DNA from: Trinickia diaoshuihuensis
GTDB lineage: Bacteria; Pseudomonadota; Gammaproteobacteria; Burkholderiales; Burkholderiaceae
Direction: 5' to 3'
NCBI RefSeq assembly: GCF_003390925.1
Contig: NZ_QUBS01000067.1
Location: 1 to 40,274, forward strand
Length of the DNA stretch: 40,274 bases
In this document: piece after piece, positions 7,263 to 16,454 of the stretch
Layout: every line of letters begins with the position of its first letter
Position numbering within the stretch: the first letter of the stretch is position 1
Translations under genes and position numbers: made by a program
Notes under the pieces: model-generated
Told to the model about the DNA's origin: nothing
What the model saw: only the letters and a program-made list of their open reading frames with translations
Database searches by the model: none

Positions 7263-8318
7263 ATGCATCGCACTTCCGTCGACAAGTCACGCTCAGCCAC
7301 GCGGCTGGCCTGCGCCGAGCCGCCGAGCGCAACGGTGCCGATCTCCCTCGTGAAGGCTTTTCTCGCGGGTGCGCAAGCGCGGCCGGAAACCATCGATCGT
7401 TATTTGGAAGAGGCCGGTATCGCGCCCGAGTTGCTGGCCGAGCCCGGTGCGCGCGTGACCGAGGAGCAATTCTCGACGTTCTATCAAACGATCGCGATCG
7501 CGCTCGACGACGAGATGCCGGGCTTCTTTAGCCGGCCGCTGCGTAGCGGAACGTTGAAGTTTCTTTGCTTGAGCTTGCTCGATGCGCGCAGCCTCGAGAC
7601 GGCGCTGCACCGCTTTTGCCAGTTCTTTCATATCGTGCTCGACGACTTCCGCCTCGAGTCGCGGCGCAGCGGCGCGGTCGGCCAACTCACGTTGCGCCCG
7701 AATCCCGTATTTCATCGGATCGGGCCGTTGGGACACGAGTTGATGCTCAAGCTCGTGCACGGTGTCGCCTCCTGGCTCATCGGGCAGAACATTCCGCTTT
7801 TGCAAGTCGATCTGGCGTGTCCGCGTCCGGCCCACGCGCTCGATCACCGATACTTTTTTTCCGGGCCGGTTCGCTTCGATTGCGATGGGACGCTGATGCG
7901 CTTTAGCGCCGCGTATCTCGACTTGCCGATTCGGCAAAGCAAGCGCAACTTGGGAAAGTTTCTAGCGCGTGCGCCGGGCGATTGGATCTTCGGTTCGTTC
8001 AGCGAGCAACTGATCAGTCACCGCATCCGTCAATACCTGGCGGCGCAATTGCCCGACTCGCCGACGATCGAGCAAGCCGCGGCGAACCTGCATTGCTCGG
8101 TGCGAACGCTGTGCCGGCGCCTGGCGGCGGAAGAGACGACGTTTCAGGCGTTGAAGGACGAACTGCGCCGCGATATTGCGATCCAACGGCTAACCGAAAC
8201 GGATCAGACGATCACGAAAATCGCGGGTGATATCGGCTTCGACGATCCGAGCGCGTTCCACCGCGCGTTCCGGCACTGGACGGGCAGTACGCCCGGCACC
8301 TACCGCCGCCGCGCTTAA
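7263..8318 (+). CDS. AraC-family transcriptional regulator with N-terminal Arabinose_bd-type domain
   Basis: The 351-residue protein has an N-terminal ligand-sensing domain of the OruR/ArgR-like kind (residues about 30-210: SLVKAFLAGAQARPETIDRYLEEAGI, RPLRSGTLKFLCLSLLDARSLETALHRFCQFF). The C-terminal AraC double helix-turn-helix lies at 255-351 (EQAAANLHCSVRTLCRRLAAEETTFQALKDELR, TKIAGDIGFDDPSAFHRAFRHWTGSTPGTYR). The start is uncertain: the frame is open back to an ATG at 7152, but the extra 37 residues look unconserved, so the ATG at 7263 was chosen. It lies just upstream of the acyl-CoA operon in the same direction and is a plausible regulator of it. Confidence 0.85.
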   Translation: MHRTSVDKSRSATRLACAEPPSATVPISLVKAFLAGAQARPETIDRYLEEAGIAPELLAEPGARVTEEQFSTFYQTIAIALDDEMPGFFSRPLRSGTLKFLCLSLLDARSLETALHRFCQFFHIVLDDFRLESRRSGAVGQLTLRPNPVFHRIGPLGHELMLKLVHGVASWLIGQNIPLLQVDLACPRPAHALDHRYFFSGPVRFDCDGTLMRFSAAYLDLPIRQSKRNLGKFLARAPGDWIFGSFSEQLISHRIRQYLAAQLPDSPTIEQAAANLHCSVRTLCRRLAAEETTFQALKDELRRDIAIQRLTETDQTITKIAGDIGFDDPSAFHRAFRHWTGSTPGTYRRRA

Positions 8319-8491
8319 GTTCGAAGCCATCCTCACGGCGCATTTCTGGCCAGATTTGTCAGTAGCCGGTCCTGTTTGGACAGCCCGCGGCAACCATTTA
8401 TCGTTACGATCACGTTCAAACCATCGTGACGTGGCTGCATTTGTCATACGGCGCCACGCCGCGCTTCCCTCCCTCATTTGGACTGTGCGCT

Positions 8492-10282
8492 ATGAGCTAT
8501 ACCGCTCCGATCAAGGACATGCTGTTCGTGCTGAAAGAGTTGGCCGGCCTCGATACCGTGGCCGGGCTTCCCGGTTTCGAGGAGGCCGGCTTCGACACGG
8601 CCCAAGCCGTGCTCGAAGAATCGGCCAAGCTATGCGAGCAAGTACTGGCGCCGCTCAACGTGGAAGGCGATCGCAACCCGAGCAGTTGGAAGGAGGGCGT
8701 GGTTACCGCGACGCCCGGCTTCAAGGAGGCATTCCGTCAGTTCGTCGAGGGCGGTTGGCAAGGCGTGCAGCATCCGGCCGAATACGACGGCCAAGGCCTG
8801 CCGAAGCTGATCGCAACGCCGTGCATCGAGATGCTCAATGCGGCGAACCTGTCGTTCGCGCTGTGCCCGCTGCTGACGGACGGGGCCATCGAAGCGTTGT
8901 TGACGGCGGGCAGCGAGGCGCAGAAGCAACGCTACGTGCCCAAGCTCATCTCGGGCGAGTGGACGGGCACGATGAATCTGACCGAGCCGCAGGCGGGCTC
9001 CGACCTCGCGCTCGTGCGTACGCGAGCCGAGCCGCAAGGCGACGGCACGTACCGGTTGTTCGGCACGAAAATCTTCATCACGTGGGGCGAGCATGACATG
9101 GCCGAGAACATCGTCCATCTCGTGTTGGCCCGCACGCCGAACGCGCCCGAAGGCGTGAAAGGCATTTCGCTGTTCATCGTGCCGAAGTTCATGGTCGGCG
9201 AAGACGGGACGCTCGGCGAGCGCAACGACGTGCACTGCGTATCGATCGAGCACAAGCTTGGCATCAAGGCGAGTCCGACGGCGGTGCTGCAGTTCGGCGA
9301 TCACGGCGGCGCGATCGGCTATTTGATCGGCGAAGAGAATCGCGGGCTGGAATACATGTTCATCATGATGAACGCGGCGCGTTTCGCGGTGGGCATGCAG
9401 GGGGTGGCAGTGGCCGATCGCGCCTATCAAAAGGCGGTGGCCTACGCGAAGGAGCGCGTGCAAAGCCGGCCCGTGGACGGCTCGGCCAAGCAGGCCGTGA
9501 CGATCGTTCATCATCCCGACGTGCGGCGCATGCTGGCGACGATGCGCGCGTTGACGGAAGGGGCGCGCGCGCTCGCTTACGTGGCGGCGGCGCATAGCGA
9601 TATCGCGCATCGCCACGCGGATGAGCACGTGCGCGCCGAACACCAGGCGGTCTACGAATATCTGGTGCCGATCGTGAAGGGCTGGAGCACGGAGATGTCG
9701 CTCGAGGTGACGAGTCTCGGCGTACAGGTGCATGGCGGGATGGGTTTCATCGAGGAGACGGGCGCGGCGCAGTACTACCGCGATGCGCGCATCTTGCCGA
9801 TTTACGAAGGCACGACGGCGATTCAGGCGAACGACCTCGTGGGGCGCAAAACGCTGCGCGACGGCGGCGCGGTGGCGCAGGGGCTGCTGCGCGAAATCGA
9901 CGGCACCATCGAAGCCTTGAAAGCGCGGAACGATGACGCCTTGCGCTCCATCGCGACACAACTCGAGTCCGGCCGGCAGGCGATGGCACGTGTGGTCGAG
10001 TTCGTCGTGAAGCATGCCAAGACCGATCCGAACGCGGTGTTCGCGGGCAGCGTTCCTTACCTGAAACTTGCCGGCATCGTGCTGGGCGGCTGGCAGATGG
10101 CGCGTGCCGCGCTGATCGCGACCGAACGCAAAGCGCAGGATCCGTCGTTCTTCGGCGCCAAGATCCCGACCGCGCAATTCTTCGCCGAGCACGTGCTGCC
10201 GCAGGCTGCCGCGCTGGAAACGTCGATCGTCACCGCGAAGGGCGGTGAAGGCTGGCTCGCCTTCGACGTCGAACAATTCTGA
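8492..10282 (+). CDS. acyl-CoA dehydrogenase
   Basis: The FAD enzyme has 596 residues, the size of the long ACAD subgroup that has an extra N-terminal segment and a C-terminal extension. Middle-domain FAD and substrate motifs are present (GTMNLTEPQAGSDLALVRT, YRLFGTKIFITWGEHD). The C-terminal helical part has QVHGGMGFIEETGAAQYYRDARILPIYEGTT, where the Glu of IYEGT is the usual catalytic base. It oxidises acyl-CoA to 2-enoyl-CoA and passes electrons to ETF. The ATG at 8492 (MSYTAPIKDMLFVL) is the family start. It opens an operon with ETF:ubiquinone oxidoreductase, thiolase and hydroxyacyl-CoA dehydrogenase. Chain-length preference cannot be read from the sequence. Confidence 0.93.
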   Translation: MSYTAPIKDMLFVLKELAGLDTVAGLPGFEEAGFDTAQAVLEESAKLCEQVLAPLNVEGDRNPSSWKEGVVTATPGFKEAFRQFVEGGWQGVQHPAEYDGQGLPKLIATPCIEMLNAANLSFALCPLLTDGAIEALLTAGSEAQKQRYVPKLISGEWTGTMNLTEPQAGSDLALVRTRAEPQGDGTYRLFGTKIFITWGEHDMAENIVHLVLARTPNAPEGVKGISLFIVPKFMVGEDGTLGERNDVHCVSIEHKLGIKASPTAVLQFGDHGGAIGYLIGEENRGLEYMFIMMNAARFAVGMQGVAVADRAYQKAVAYAKERVQSRPVDGSAKQAVTIVHHPDVRRMLATMRALTEGARALAYVAAAHSDIAHRHADEHVRAEHQAVYEYLVPIVKGWSTEMSLEVTSLGVQVHGGMGFIEETGAAQYYRDARILPIYEGTTAIQANDLVGRKTLRDGGAVAQGLLREIDGTIEALKARNDDALRSIATQLESGRQAMARVVEFVVKHAKTDPNAVFAGSVPYLKLAGIVLGGWQMARAALIATERKAQDPSFFGAKIPTAQFFAEHVLPQAAALETSIVTAKGGEGWLAFDVEQF

Positions 10283-10321
10283 GCATGACTGAGCACCACT
10301 GAGCACGAAGGAATCACGAGC

Positions 10322-11980
10322 ATGACGACGAGCGCCACGCAACGCGAATCGATGGAATACGACGTGGTGATCGTCGGCGGCGGCCCAGCGGGCCTATCCG
10401 CCGCGATTCGCCTCAAGCAGCGCGCGGCGCAAGAGGGCGCCGAGATCGGCGTCTGCGTGCTGGAAAAAGGCTCCGAGATCGGCGCGCACATCCTCTCGGG
10501 CGCCGTCATGGATCCGCGCGCGATCGACGAGTTGATTCCCGATTGGAAGGAAAAGGGAGCGCCGCTCGATGTCCCGGTCACGGAGGACCGCTTCTTGTTC
10601 TTATCGAAGACGGGTGCGACCTCCGTTCCGAATTGGATGTTGCCCGAGAACTTCAAGAATCACGGCAACTACGTGATCAGCTTGGCGAACGTCACGCGCT
10701 GGCTCGGGCAGCAGGCCGAGGCGCTCGGCGTCGAGATCTTCCCGGGTTTCGCGGCAGCCGAAATCCTGTACGCGGAGGACGGCAGCGTCAAAGGCGTCGC
10801 CACGGGCGACATGGGGATCGGCAAGGACGGGCAGCCGCTCGATAATTTCCAGCGCGGCATGGAGTTGCATGCCAAATACACCCTGTTTTGCGAAGGCACG
10901 CGCGGACATCTCGGCCGCCAACTGCAGGACGTCTTCAAGCTGCGTGACGGGGCGGACCCGCAGGTGTACGGCATCGGCATCAAGGAGGTATGGGACATCG
11001 ATCCCGCCAAGCATCAGCCGGGCCTCGTCATCCACACGGCCGGCTGGCCGCTCGACACGCAAACGTACGGCGGCTCGTTCCTGTACCACATGGGCGATAA
11101 CCAGGTCGTCGTCGGTTTCGTCGTCGGGCTCGGCTATACGAACCCGTATCTCTCGCCGTTCGAGGAGTTCCAGCGCTACAAGACGCATCCGGCGATTCGT
11201 GCCTTCTTGGAAGGAGGTAAGCGCGTCTCGTACGGCGCGCGGGCGATTACCGCGGGCGGGCTGCAATCGCTGCCGAAGCTCGTATTTCCGGGCGGCGCGC
11301 TGGTCGGCGACGAAGCGGGTTTCTTGAACGCGTCGCGCATCAAGGGAAGCCATGCGGCGATCAAAACCGGCATGCTCGCCGCCGATGCGGCCTTCGATGC
11401 GTTGCGGGCCGGACGGCAGGGCGACGAACTCAGCGGCTATCCGCAAGCGTTCGCCACGTCGTGGCTCCATGCGGAGCTGCACAAGGGCCGCAACTTCAAA
11501 CCTTGGATGAGCAAGGGCTTGTACGTCGGTACGTTGATGGTCGGTCTCGAACAAAAGCTGTTCGGAGGCAAGGTGCCATGGACGCTGCGCCATCGGCATT
11601 GGGATCACGAGACGCTGCAAGCCGCGTCGCGCTGCAAGCCGATCGATTATCCGAAGCCCGACGGTAAGTTGACGTTCGATCGTCTGTCTTCGGTGTTTCT
11701 GTCGAATACGAATCACGAGGAGAACCAACCCGCGCATCTGACGCTCAAAGATGCGAGCGTGCCCGTGCAAGTCAATCTGAAGACGTATGCGGGCCCGGAA
11801 AGCCGCTATTGTCCGGCCGGTGTCTACGAGTTCGTCGTGGACGAAGCCGCCGGCGAACGGCTGCAAATCAATGCGCAAAACTGCGTCCACTGCAAAACGT
11901 GCGACATCAAGGACCCGACGCAAAACATCGTATGGGTGGCCCCCGAGGGTGGCGGCGGACCCAACTACTCGAATATGTAG
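10322..11980 (+). CDS. etfD: electron transfer flavoprotein:ubiquinone oxidoreductase
   Basis: The 552-residue protein is the full length of bacterial ETF-QO. It has an N-terminal FAD site (YDVVIVGGGPAGLSAAIRLKQ), the central membrane-associated quinone region (GGLQSLPKLVFPGGALVGDEAGFLNASRIKGSH), and a C-terminal 4Fe-4S domain with Cys in SRYCPAG and in QNCVHCKTCDIKDPTQNIVW. The enzyme takes electrons from reduced ETF and gives them to ubiquinone at the inner membrane. It lies 39 bases after the acyl-CoA dehydrogenase gene, which feeds ETF, so the operon couples oxidation to respiration. AAGGAAT precedes the ATG. The symbol etfD is a naming convention for this family. Confidence 0.95.
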   Translation: MTTSATQRESMEYDVVIVGGGPAGLSAAIRLKQRAAQEGAEIGVCVLEKGSEIGAHILSGAVMDPRAIDELIPDWKEKGAPLDVPVTEDRFLFLSKTGATSVPNWMLPENFKNHGNYVISLANVTRWLGQQAEALGVEIFPGFAAAEILYAEDGSVKGVATGDMGIGKDGQPLDNFQRGMELHAKYTLFCEGTRGHLGRQLQDVFKLRDGADPQVYGIGIKEVWDIDPAKHQPGLVIHTAGWPLDTQTYGGSFLYHMGDNQVVVGFVVGLGYTNPYLSPFEEFQRYKTHPAIRAFLEGGKRVSYGARAITAGGLQSLPKLVFPGGALVGDEAGFLNASRIKGSHAAIKTGMLAADAAFDALRAGRQGDELSGYPQAFATSWLHAELHKGRNFKPWMSKGLYVGTLMVGLEQKLFGGKVPWTLRHRHWDHETLQAASRCKPIDYPKPDGKLTFDRLSSVFLSNTNHEENQPAHLTLKDASVPVQVNLKTYAGPESRYCPAGVYEFVVDEAAGERLQINAQNCVHCKTCDIKDPTQNIVWVAPEGGGGPNYSNM

Positions 11981-12033
11981 CGGTGCGGCAGCAGGCGAAT
12001 CGGAAGGATCAGACGGATCATTGAGGAGAAGGT

Positions 12034-13221
12034 ATGAACAAGGAAGTGGTCGTTGTAGGCGGCGTGCGCACCGCCATCGGCAAGTTCGGCGGCAGCTTGA
12101 AGGACCTCGCGCCGACCGAGCTCGGAACCATCGTCGTGCGCGAAACGCTGGCGCGCGCCGGCGTCGATCCCAAGCACGTCGATCATGTCGTGTTCGGCAA
12201 TGTCATCGCCACCGAGCCGAAGGATTTCTATCTGTCGCGCGTGGCCGCCATCGACGCGGGCATTCCCGAAACCACGCCCGCGTTCAACGTGAACCGTTTG
12301 TGCGGCTCGGGCCTACAGGCGATCGTGTCGGCGGCGCAAACGATCTTGCTGGGCGACGCGCAAGTGGCGATCGGCGCCGGCGCGGAAAACATGAGCCGTG
12401 CGCCCTATGTGGCGACCGACGCGCGCTTCGGCGCCCGCATGGGCGACATGCGCTTGATCGACATGATGCTGGGCGCGCTCAACGATCCGTTCCACGGCGT
12501 GCCGATGGGGATCACGGCCGAGAACGTCGCGCGTAAATACGGCATCTCGCGCGAGGACCAAGATGCGCTCGCGCTCGAATCGCACCGGCGCGCCGAGCGC
12601 GCGATCGCCGAAGGGCGGTTCAAGCGGCAGATCGTGCCGATTACGCGTCGAGTGAAGGGCAAGGACGTCGTGTTCGACACCGACGAGCATCTGCGTACGC
12701 AGGCGACGATCGAAGACTTCTCGAAGCTGCAACCCGTGTTCGATCGCGAGAGCGGGACGGTGACGGCGGGTAATGCGTCGGGCATCAACGATGCGGCCGC
12801 GGCGGTCCTCTTGATGTCGCGCGAGGCGGCCGAGCGCCACGGCGCGAAGCCGATGGCGCGCCTGGTGGCGTACGCGCATGCGGGCGTGGACCCGCTGCAT
12901 ATGGGTATCGGCCCCGTGCCGGCGACGCGGCTCGCACTCGAACGGGCGGGACTGAGCGTCGGCGACATCGACGTCGTCGAGGCCAACGAGGCCTTCGCCG
13001 CCCAAGCCTGCGCGGTCACGCGCGAGCTTGGTTTCGATCCCGCCAAGGTGAACCCGAACGGCTCCGGTATTTCGCTCGGCCATCCGATCGGCGCGACGGG
13101 GGCGCTGATCACGGTCAAGGCGATCGACGAGTTGCATCGCATCGGCGGACGCTATGCGTTGGTCACGATGTGCATCGGCGGCGGCCAAGGCATCGCCGCG
13201 ATTTTCGAAAACCTGCTGTGA
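12034..13221 (+). CDS. bktB: beta-ketothiolase, BktB-like
   Basis: This 395-residue thiolase has the acylated nucleophile Cys90 in NVNRLCGSGLQ, His350 in GISLGHPIGATG and Cys380 in VTMCIGGGQG, the same numbering that I recall for Cupriavidus necator BktB. The overall sequence also looks close to BktB. The enzyme condenses or cleaves 3-ketoacyl-CoA and acetyl-CoA; BktB accepts C4-C6 substrates. GAGGAGAAGG precedes the ATG. It sits third in the acyl-CoA operon, 14 bases before a hydroxyacyl-CoA dehydrogenase, so thiolysis in catabolism is the likely main role. A PhaA-type role in PHA synthesis is possible, but no phaB or phaC is in the window. Confidence 0.92.
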   Translation: MNKEVVVVGGVRTAIGKFGGSLKDLAPTELGTIVVRETLARAGVDPKHVDHVVFGNVIATEPKDFYLSRVAAIDAGIPETTPAFNVNRLCGSGLQAIVSAAQTILLGDAQVAIGAGAENMSRAPYVATDARFGARMGDMRLIDMMLGALNDPFHGVPMGITAENVARKYGISREDQDALALESHRRAERAIAEGRFKRQIVPITRRVKGKDVVFDTDEHLRTQATIEDFSKLQPVFDRESGTVTAGNASGINDAAAAVLLMSREAAERHGAKPMARLVAYAHAGVDPLHMGIGPVPATRLALERAGLSVGDIDVVEANEAFAAQACAVTRELGFDPAKVNPNGSGISLGHPIGATGALITVKAIDELHRIGGRYALVTMCIGGGQGIAAIFENLL

Positions 13222-13235
13222 GTCCGGATATAGCC

Positions 13236-14087
13236 ATGACGATTCAAACTTTGGGCGTGATCGGCGCCGGGACGATGGGCAACGGTATCGCGCAAACGGC
13301 GGCCGTATCGGGATTGAAGGTCGTCCTCATCGACGTGACCGAGCAGGCCTTGGCCAAAGGCATGGCGGCCGTCGGCTCGAGCCTCGAGCGGCTCGTCGCG
13401 AAAGGCAAGCTCGATGCCGCCGTGCGCGACGCGGCGCTTGCTCGGATCGAAACGTCCACCGATTATCAACGCCTCGCGGCCGTCGATCTCGTCGTCGAAG
13501 CGGCCACCGAGAATCTCGAACTCAAGACGCGCATCCTCAAGCAGATCGAAACGATCGTCTCCCCGAGCACGATCGTCGCGTCGAACACTTCCTCGATCTC
13601 GATCACGGCGCTCGCCGCGACGCTGGCCGAGCCGGCGCGCTTCATCGGCATGCACTTTTTCAATCCGGTGCCGTTGATGCCGCTCGTCGAGATCATTCGC
13701 GGCCTGCAAACGAGCGACGCCACGGCGGCGACGGTGGCCGAGCTCGTCACGCGGTTCGAGAAGTCGCCCATCAACGTGCGCAATAGCCCGGGCTTCGTCG
13801 TCAACCGCATCCTCGTGCCGATGATCAACGAGGCGTTTTTCCTGCTGGCCGAAGGCGTGGCAACGGCGGAAGAGATCGATGCCGGCATGCGGCTCGGCGC
13901 CAATCATCCGATCGGCCCGCTGGCCCTCGCCGATCTGGTGGGACTCGACGTGTGCCTCGCCGTGATGGAGGTGTTCGTGGAGGATTTCGGCGATCCGAAG
14001 TACCGTCCGTGCCCGCTGCTGCGCGAGTACGTCGCGGCGGGGCGCCTGGGCCGCAAGACGGGGCGCGGCGTCTACGAGTACGCGTAA
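13236..14087 (+). CDS. hbd: 3-hydroxyacyl (3-hydroxybutyryl)-CoA dehydrogenase
   Basis: The 283-residue protein has an NAD-binding Rossmann fold (TLGVIGAGTMGNGIAQTAA) and the HCDH active-site segment GMHFFNPVPLMPLVEII with its His. The C-terminal dimer domain follows (NSPGFVVNRILVPMINEAFFLLAEGVATAEEID, GANHPIGPLALADLVGLD). It oxidises 3-hydroxyacyl-CoA to 3-ketoacyl-CoA, the substrate of the thiolase just upstream. The ATG at 13236 lies 14 bases after the thiolase stop. PaaH of phenylacetate catabolism has the same fold, but no other paa gene is nearby. Confidence 0.92.
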   Translation: MTIQTLGVIGAGTMGNGIAQTAAVSGLKVVLIDVTEQALAKGMAAVGSSLERLVAKGKLDAAVRDAALARIETSTDYQRLAAVDLVVEAATENLELKTRILKQIETIVSPSTIVASNTSSISITALAATLAEPARFIGMHFFNPVPLMPLVEIIRGLQTSDATAATVAELVTRFEKSPINVRNSPGFVVNRILVPMINEAFFLLAEGVATAEEIDAGMRLGANHPIGPLALADLVGLDVCLAVMEVFVEDFGDPKYRPCPLLREYVAAGRLGRKTGRGVYEYA

Positions 14088-14091
14088 CGCA

Positions 14092-14110
14092 GAGGTGCCC
14101 TAAGCACCTC
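14092..14110. terminator. hairpin between convergent hbd and lysR
   Basis: A perfect stem GAGGTGC-N5-GCACCTC sits directly at the convergent gene ends and includes the lysR stop. No T-run follows on either strand, so it may be a weak or Rho-assisted bidirectional terminator. Confidence 0.4.
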
Positions 14111-15077
14111 CCATCGCGACGGACACCGCTTCTCGCATCAGGGCGATGAACCGCAGTAGCCGCGATGGGTAATGCTGCGCGTGCGGATAGAGCAGGTACA
14201 CGGGCAGCGCCTGCGCCTGCCATTTCGGCGCGAGTTGGACCAAACGGTTGCCGGCCAGGTCTTCGGCCAGCAGCCAAGCCGAACTTGCGCATGCGCCCAT
14301 TCCCAGCAGGGCCGCGCTGCGCAGCGCATAGAGGTTATCCGTGCTGATTCGCGGGCGGATGGGGATCCGCCGCGTTTCGCCGGTTTCCTCATGCGTGAGC
14401 GTCAACTCGGTGCGGTAGTAGGTGCGCAACGCCATCCACGGCATCCCGACGAGCTCGTCGGGCTCTTGCGGCACTCGGCCGTCTTCGAGCAACGAGGGGG
14501 CGGCCACCACGATACGCGGCACCTTCGATAAGCGGATCGCCACGACGGCCGGATCGTTCGGCTCCCCCACCTGGATCGCGCAATCGATCCCCTTGGCGAT
14601 GAAGTCGCGCACGTCGTCCTGCAGCAGCCACTCCACCTGAACGCGCGGATAGTCCTTCAAATACCGGACAAGCGGCTCCACCAATCTTTGCTGACCGAAC
14701 GCATGCGGCACGGCCACGCGCAACAGTCCCTCGGGTTCCTCTTGCGCGCCACGCACTTCGGCTTCGAACGAGGCCCAACTGGCCAGCAGCTCCTTGGCGC
14801 GGTTGAAGCACCGCTCGCCGTCCACCGTGAGCCGCATGGTATGCGTTGAGCGGTGCAGCAAGCGCACGCCGAGCGAGCGTTCGAGCGCTTGCAGGCGACG
14901 GCTGACCGTCGGTTGCGTGGTGTTCAACTGCGCCGCGGCGGCTGACAAATTGCCCGATTCGACTATACGTACGAACGTCTCCATAAGCTGGAAACGCTGA
15001 CTCGCGCCTTCCAACGAGGAATCGGCGGCGTTTGCCGTGCCAGGACGGACGCGGGATGGGCGAATTTTTTTGTTCAT
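14100..15077 (-). CDS. LysR-family transcriptional regulator
   Basis: The 325-residue protein starts at the ATG at 15077 (MNKKIRPSRVRPG) with an N-terminal extension of about 30 residues before the HTH. The HTH reads FVRIVESGNLSAAAAQLNTTQPTVSRRLQALERSLGVRLLHRST. The effector domain runs from about 115 to 320 (GLLRVAVPHAFGQQRLVEPLVRYLKDYP, KGIDCAIQVGEPNDPAVVAIRLSKVP). It belongs to the CrgA-like group. It is divergent from the MFS transporter gene, 104 bases away, and probably controls it. Confidence 0.92.
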   Translation of the reverse strand: MNKKIRPSRVRPGTANAADSSLEGASQRFQLMETFVRIVESGNLSAAAAQLNTTQPTVSRRLQALERSLGVRLLHRSTHTMRLTVDGERCFNRAKELLASWASFEAEVRGAQEEPEGLLRVAVPHAFGQQRLVEPLVRYLKDYPRVQVEWLLQDDVRDFIAKGIDCAIQVGEPNDPAVVAIRLSKVPRIVVAAPSLLEDGRVPQEPDELVGMPWMALRTYYRTELTLTHEETGETRRIPIRPRISTDNLYALRSAALLGMGACASSAWLLAEDLAGNRLVQLAPKWQAQALPVYLLYPHAQHYPSRLLRFIALMREAVSVAMGGA

Positions 15078-15181
15078 ACGCCGAGCGTATAACAAATGTG
15101 CGCGGCACGGTACTACCGGTGTTCGACGCACTGCGTCAAACTGCCGTCCATTCCTTCGATTTCTGTCTGGACGCTACCGTC

Positions 15182-16423
15182 ATGACCACAACGCAAACCT
15201 TGCAGACGACGCCCGCCAGCGCGTCGCCAGCGCATTCCCAATCGGCGGGAGCTGCTGCCGCTTCTTTGTCGCCGCGCCTCGTCTTGCTGTTGGCCGCGGC
15301 CGCCGGACTCGGCGTCGCGCCGCTGTACTACTGCCAGCCGATGCTCGGCGTGCTCCAATCCGATATGGGCGCATCCGCGCGCGCAGTCGGCATGGTGCCG
15401 ACGCTGACGCAACTCGGCTATGCCGTCGGGATCTTGCTGTTGGCTCCGCTCGGCGATCGCTACGACCGGCGTCGTGTCATTCTCGCCAAAGCAACGGCGC
15501 TCGTCCTCGCGCTGCTGCTCGCGGCTGTCGCACCGTCGATCGGCTTGCTGATGGCAGCGAGCTTCGCGATCGGTTTGTCGGCGACGATGGCGCAAGACGT
15601 CGTGCCCGCGGCTGCCGTGCTTGCTCCTGACGCGCATCGCGGCAAGGTGGTCGGCACCGTGATGACAGGACTCTTACTCGGTATCTTGCTGTCGCGCGTC
15701 GTCAGCGGCTTGGTGGCGGCTCACTACAGTTGGCGTGTCATGTTCGTCGCAGCGGCCATGAGCGTGGCCGCGATCGGCTTGGCCGCGCAACGGGGGTTGC
15801 CTGTCTTCAAGCCCACCACGCATCTTTCGTATCGCGCGTTGATTGCCTCGCTCGGGCATCTTTGGTGGCACCAACGGGCGCTGCGCCGTGCTGCGATTGC
15901 GCAAGGTTTGCTGGCGATGGGCTTTAGCGCGTTTTGGTCGACGCTGGCCGTGTTCCTGCACGGCGCGCCGTTTCACTTCGGCAGCGCCGTGGCCGGCGGC
16001 TTCGGCCTGGCCGGGGCGGCCGGCGCCTTGGCCGCGCCGATCGCGGGGCGCTTGGCCGACCGCCGCGGGCCGGAGGTCGTTACGCGGCTGGGTATCGGCA
16101 TTGCGACGATTTCGTTCGCGGCGATGGCGCTCGGCTCTTTCATGACGCCCCACGCGCAGTTGGTGCTGTTGGCCTTGGCGACGGTCGGATTCGATCTCGG
16201 CGTGCAAACCACCCTGATCGCTCATCAGACGATCGTCTACGGTATCGATCCCGCGTCGCGCAGCCGTCTGAACGCGGTGCTGTTCGTCGGCATGTTCATC
16301 GGTATGGCGGCGGGTGCTGCCGTCGGCAGTTTGATGCTCGCGCAGTGGGGGTGGATCGGAGTGATCGCGATGGCCGTGACGACCTCGCTCGCCGCGCTGG
16401 CCGTGCGGTTGTGGCCGCGGTAA
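15182..16423 (+). CDS. MFS transporter (drug/metabolite efflux type)
   Basis: The 413-residue membrane protein has about twelve hydrophobic segments. The MFS signature between TM2 and TM3 is LLLAPLGDRYDRRRVILAKA, with a related one in the second half (APIAGRLADRRGPEVVTRLGI). The first helix has LLLAAAAGLGVAPLYYCQPML. The first 30 residues are a Ser/Ala-rich cytosolic tail. The best ATG is 15182, although the frame is open further upstream. It faces a divergent LysR regulator. The shared region holds a GACGC-N3-GCGTC dyad at 15125-15137 that may be the binding site. The substrate is unknown. Confidence 0.9.
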   Translation: MTTTQTLQTTPASASPAHSQSAGAAAASLSPRLVLLLAAAAGLGVAPLYYCQPMLGVLQSDMGASARAVGMVPTLTQLGYAVGILLLAPLGDRYDRRRVILAKATALVLALLLAAVAPSIGLLMAASFAIGLSATMAQDVVPAAAVLAPDAHRGKVVGTVMTGLLLGILLSRVVSGLVAAHYSWRVMFVAAAMSVAAIGLAAQRGLPVFKPTTHLSYRALIASLGHLWWHQRALRRAAIAQGLLAMGFSAFWSTLAVFLHGAPFHFGSAVAGGFGLAGAAGALAAPIAGRLADRRGPEVVTRLGIGIATISFAAMALGSFMTPHAQLVLLALATVGFDLGVQTTLIAHQTIVYGIDPASRSRLNAVLFVGMFIGMAAGAAVGSLMLAQWGWIGVIAMAVTTSLAALAVRLWPR

Positions 16424-16454
16424 GCGAAGGCGGCCGCGTTACCCCGAAGAAGCA

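Noticed and set aside
8400-8445. TCACG-N10-CGTGA inverted repeat before the acyl-CoA dehydrogenase gene as an AraC operator
   Set aside because: The arms are only five bases long and AraC-type sites are usually direct repeats; too weak to list as a feature.
8630-10342. 570-codon open frame on the minus strand opposite the acyl-CoA dehydrogenase gene
   Set aside because: It is a shadow of a well-supported gene in GC-rich DNA; its product is Arg/His-rich with no domain.
10601-11923. 440-codon minus-strand frame opposite the ETF:ubiquinone oxidoreductase gene
   Set aside because: Same cause: a low-complexity Arg-rich product antisense to a gene with clear FAD and Fe-S motifs.
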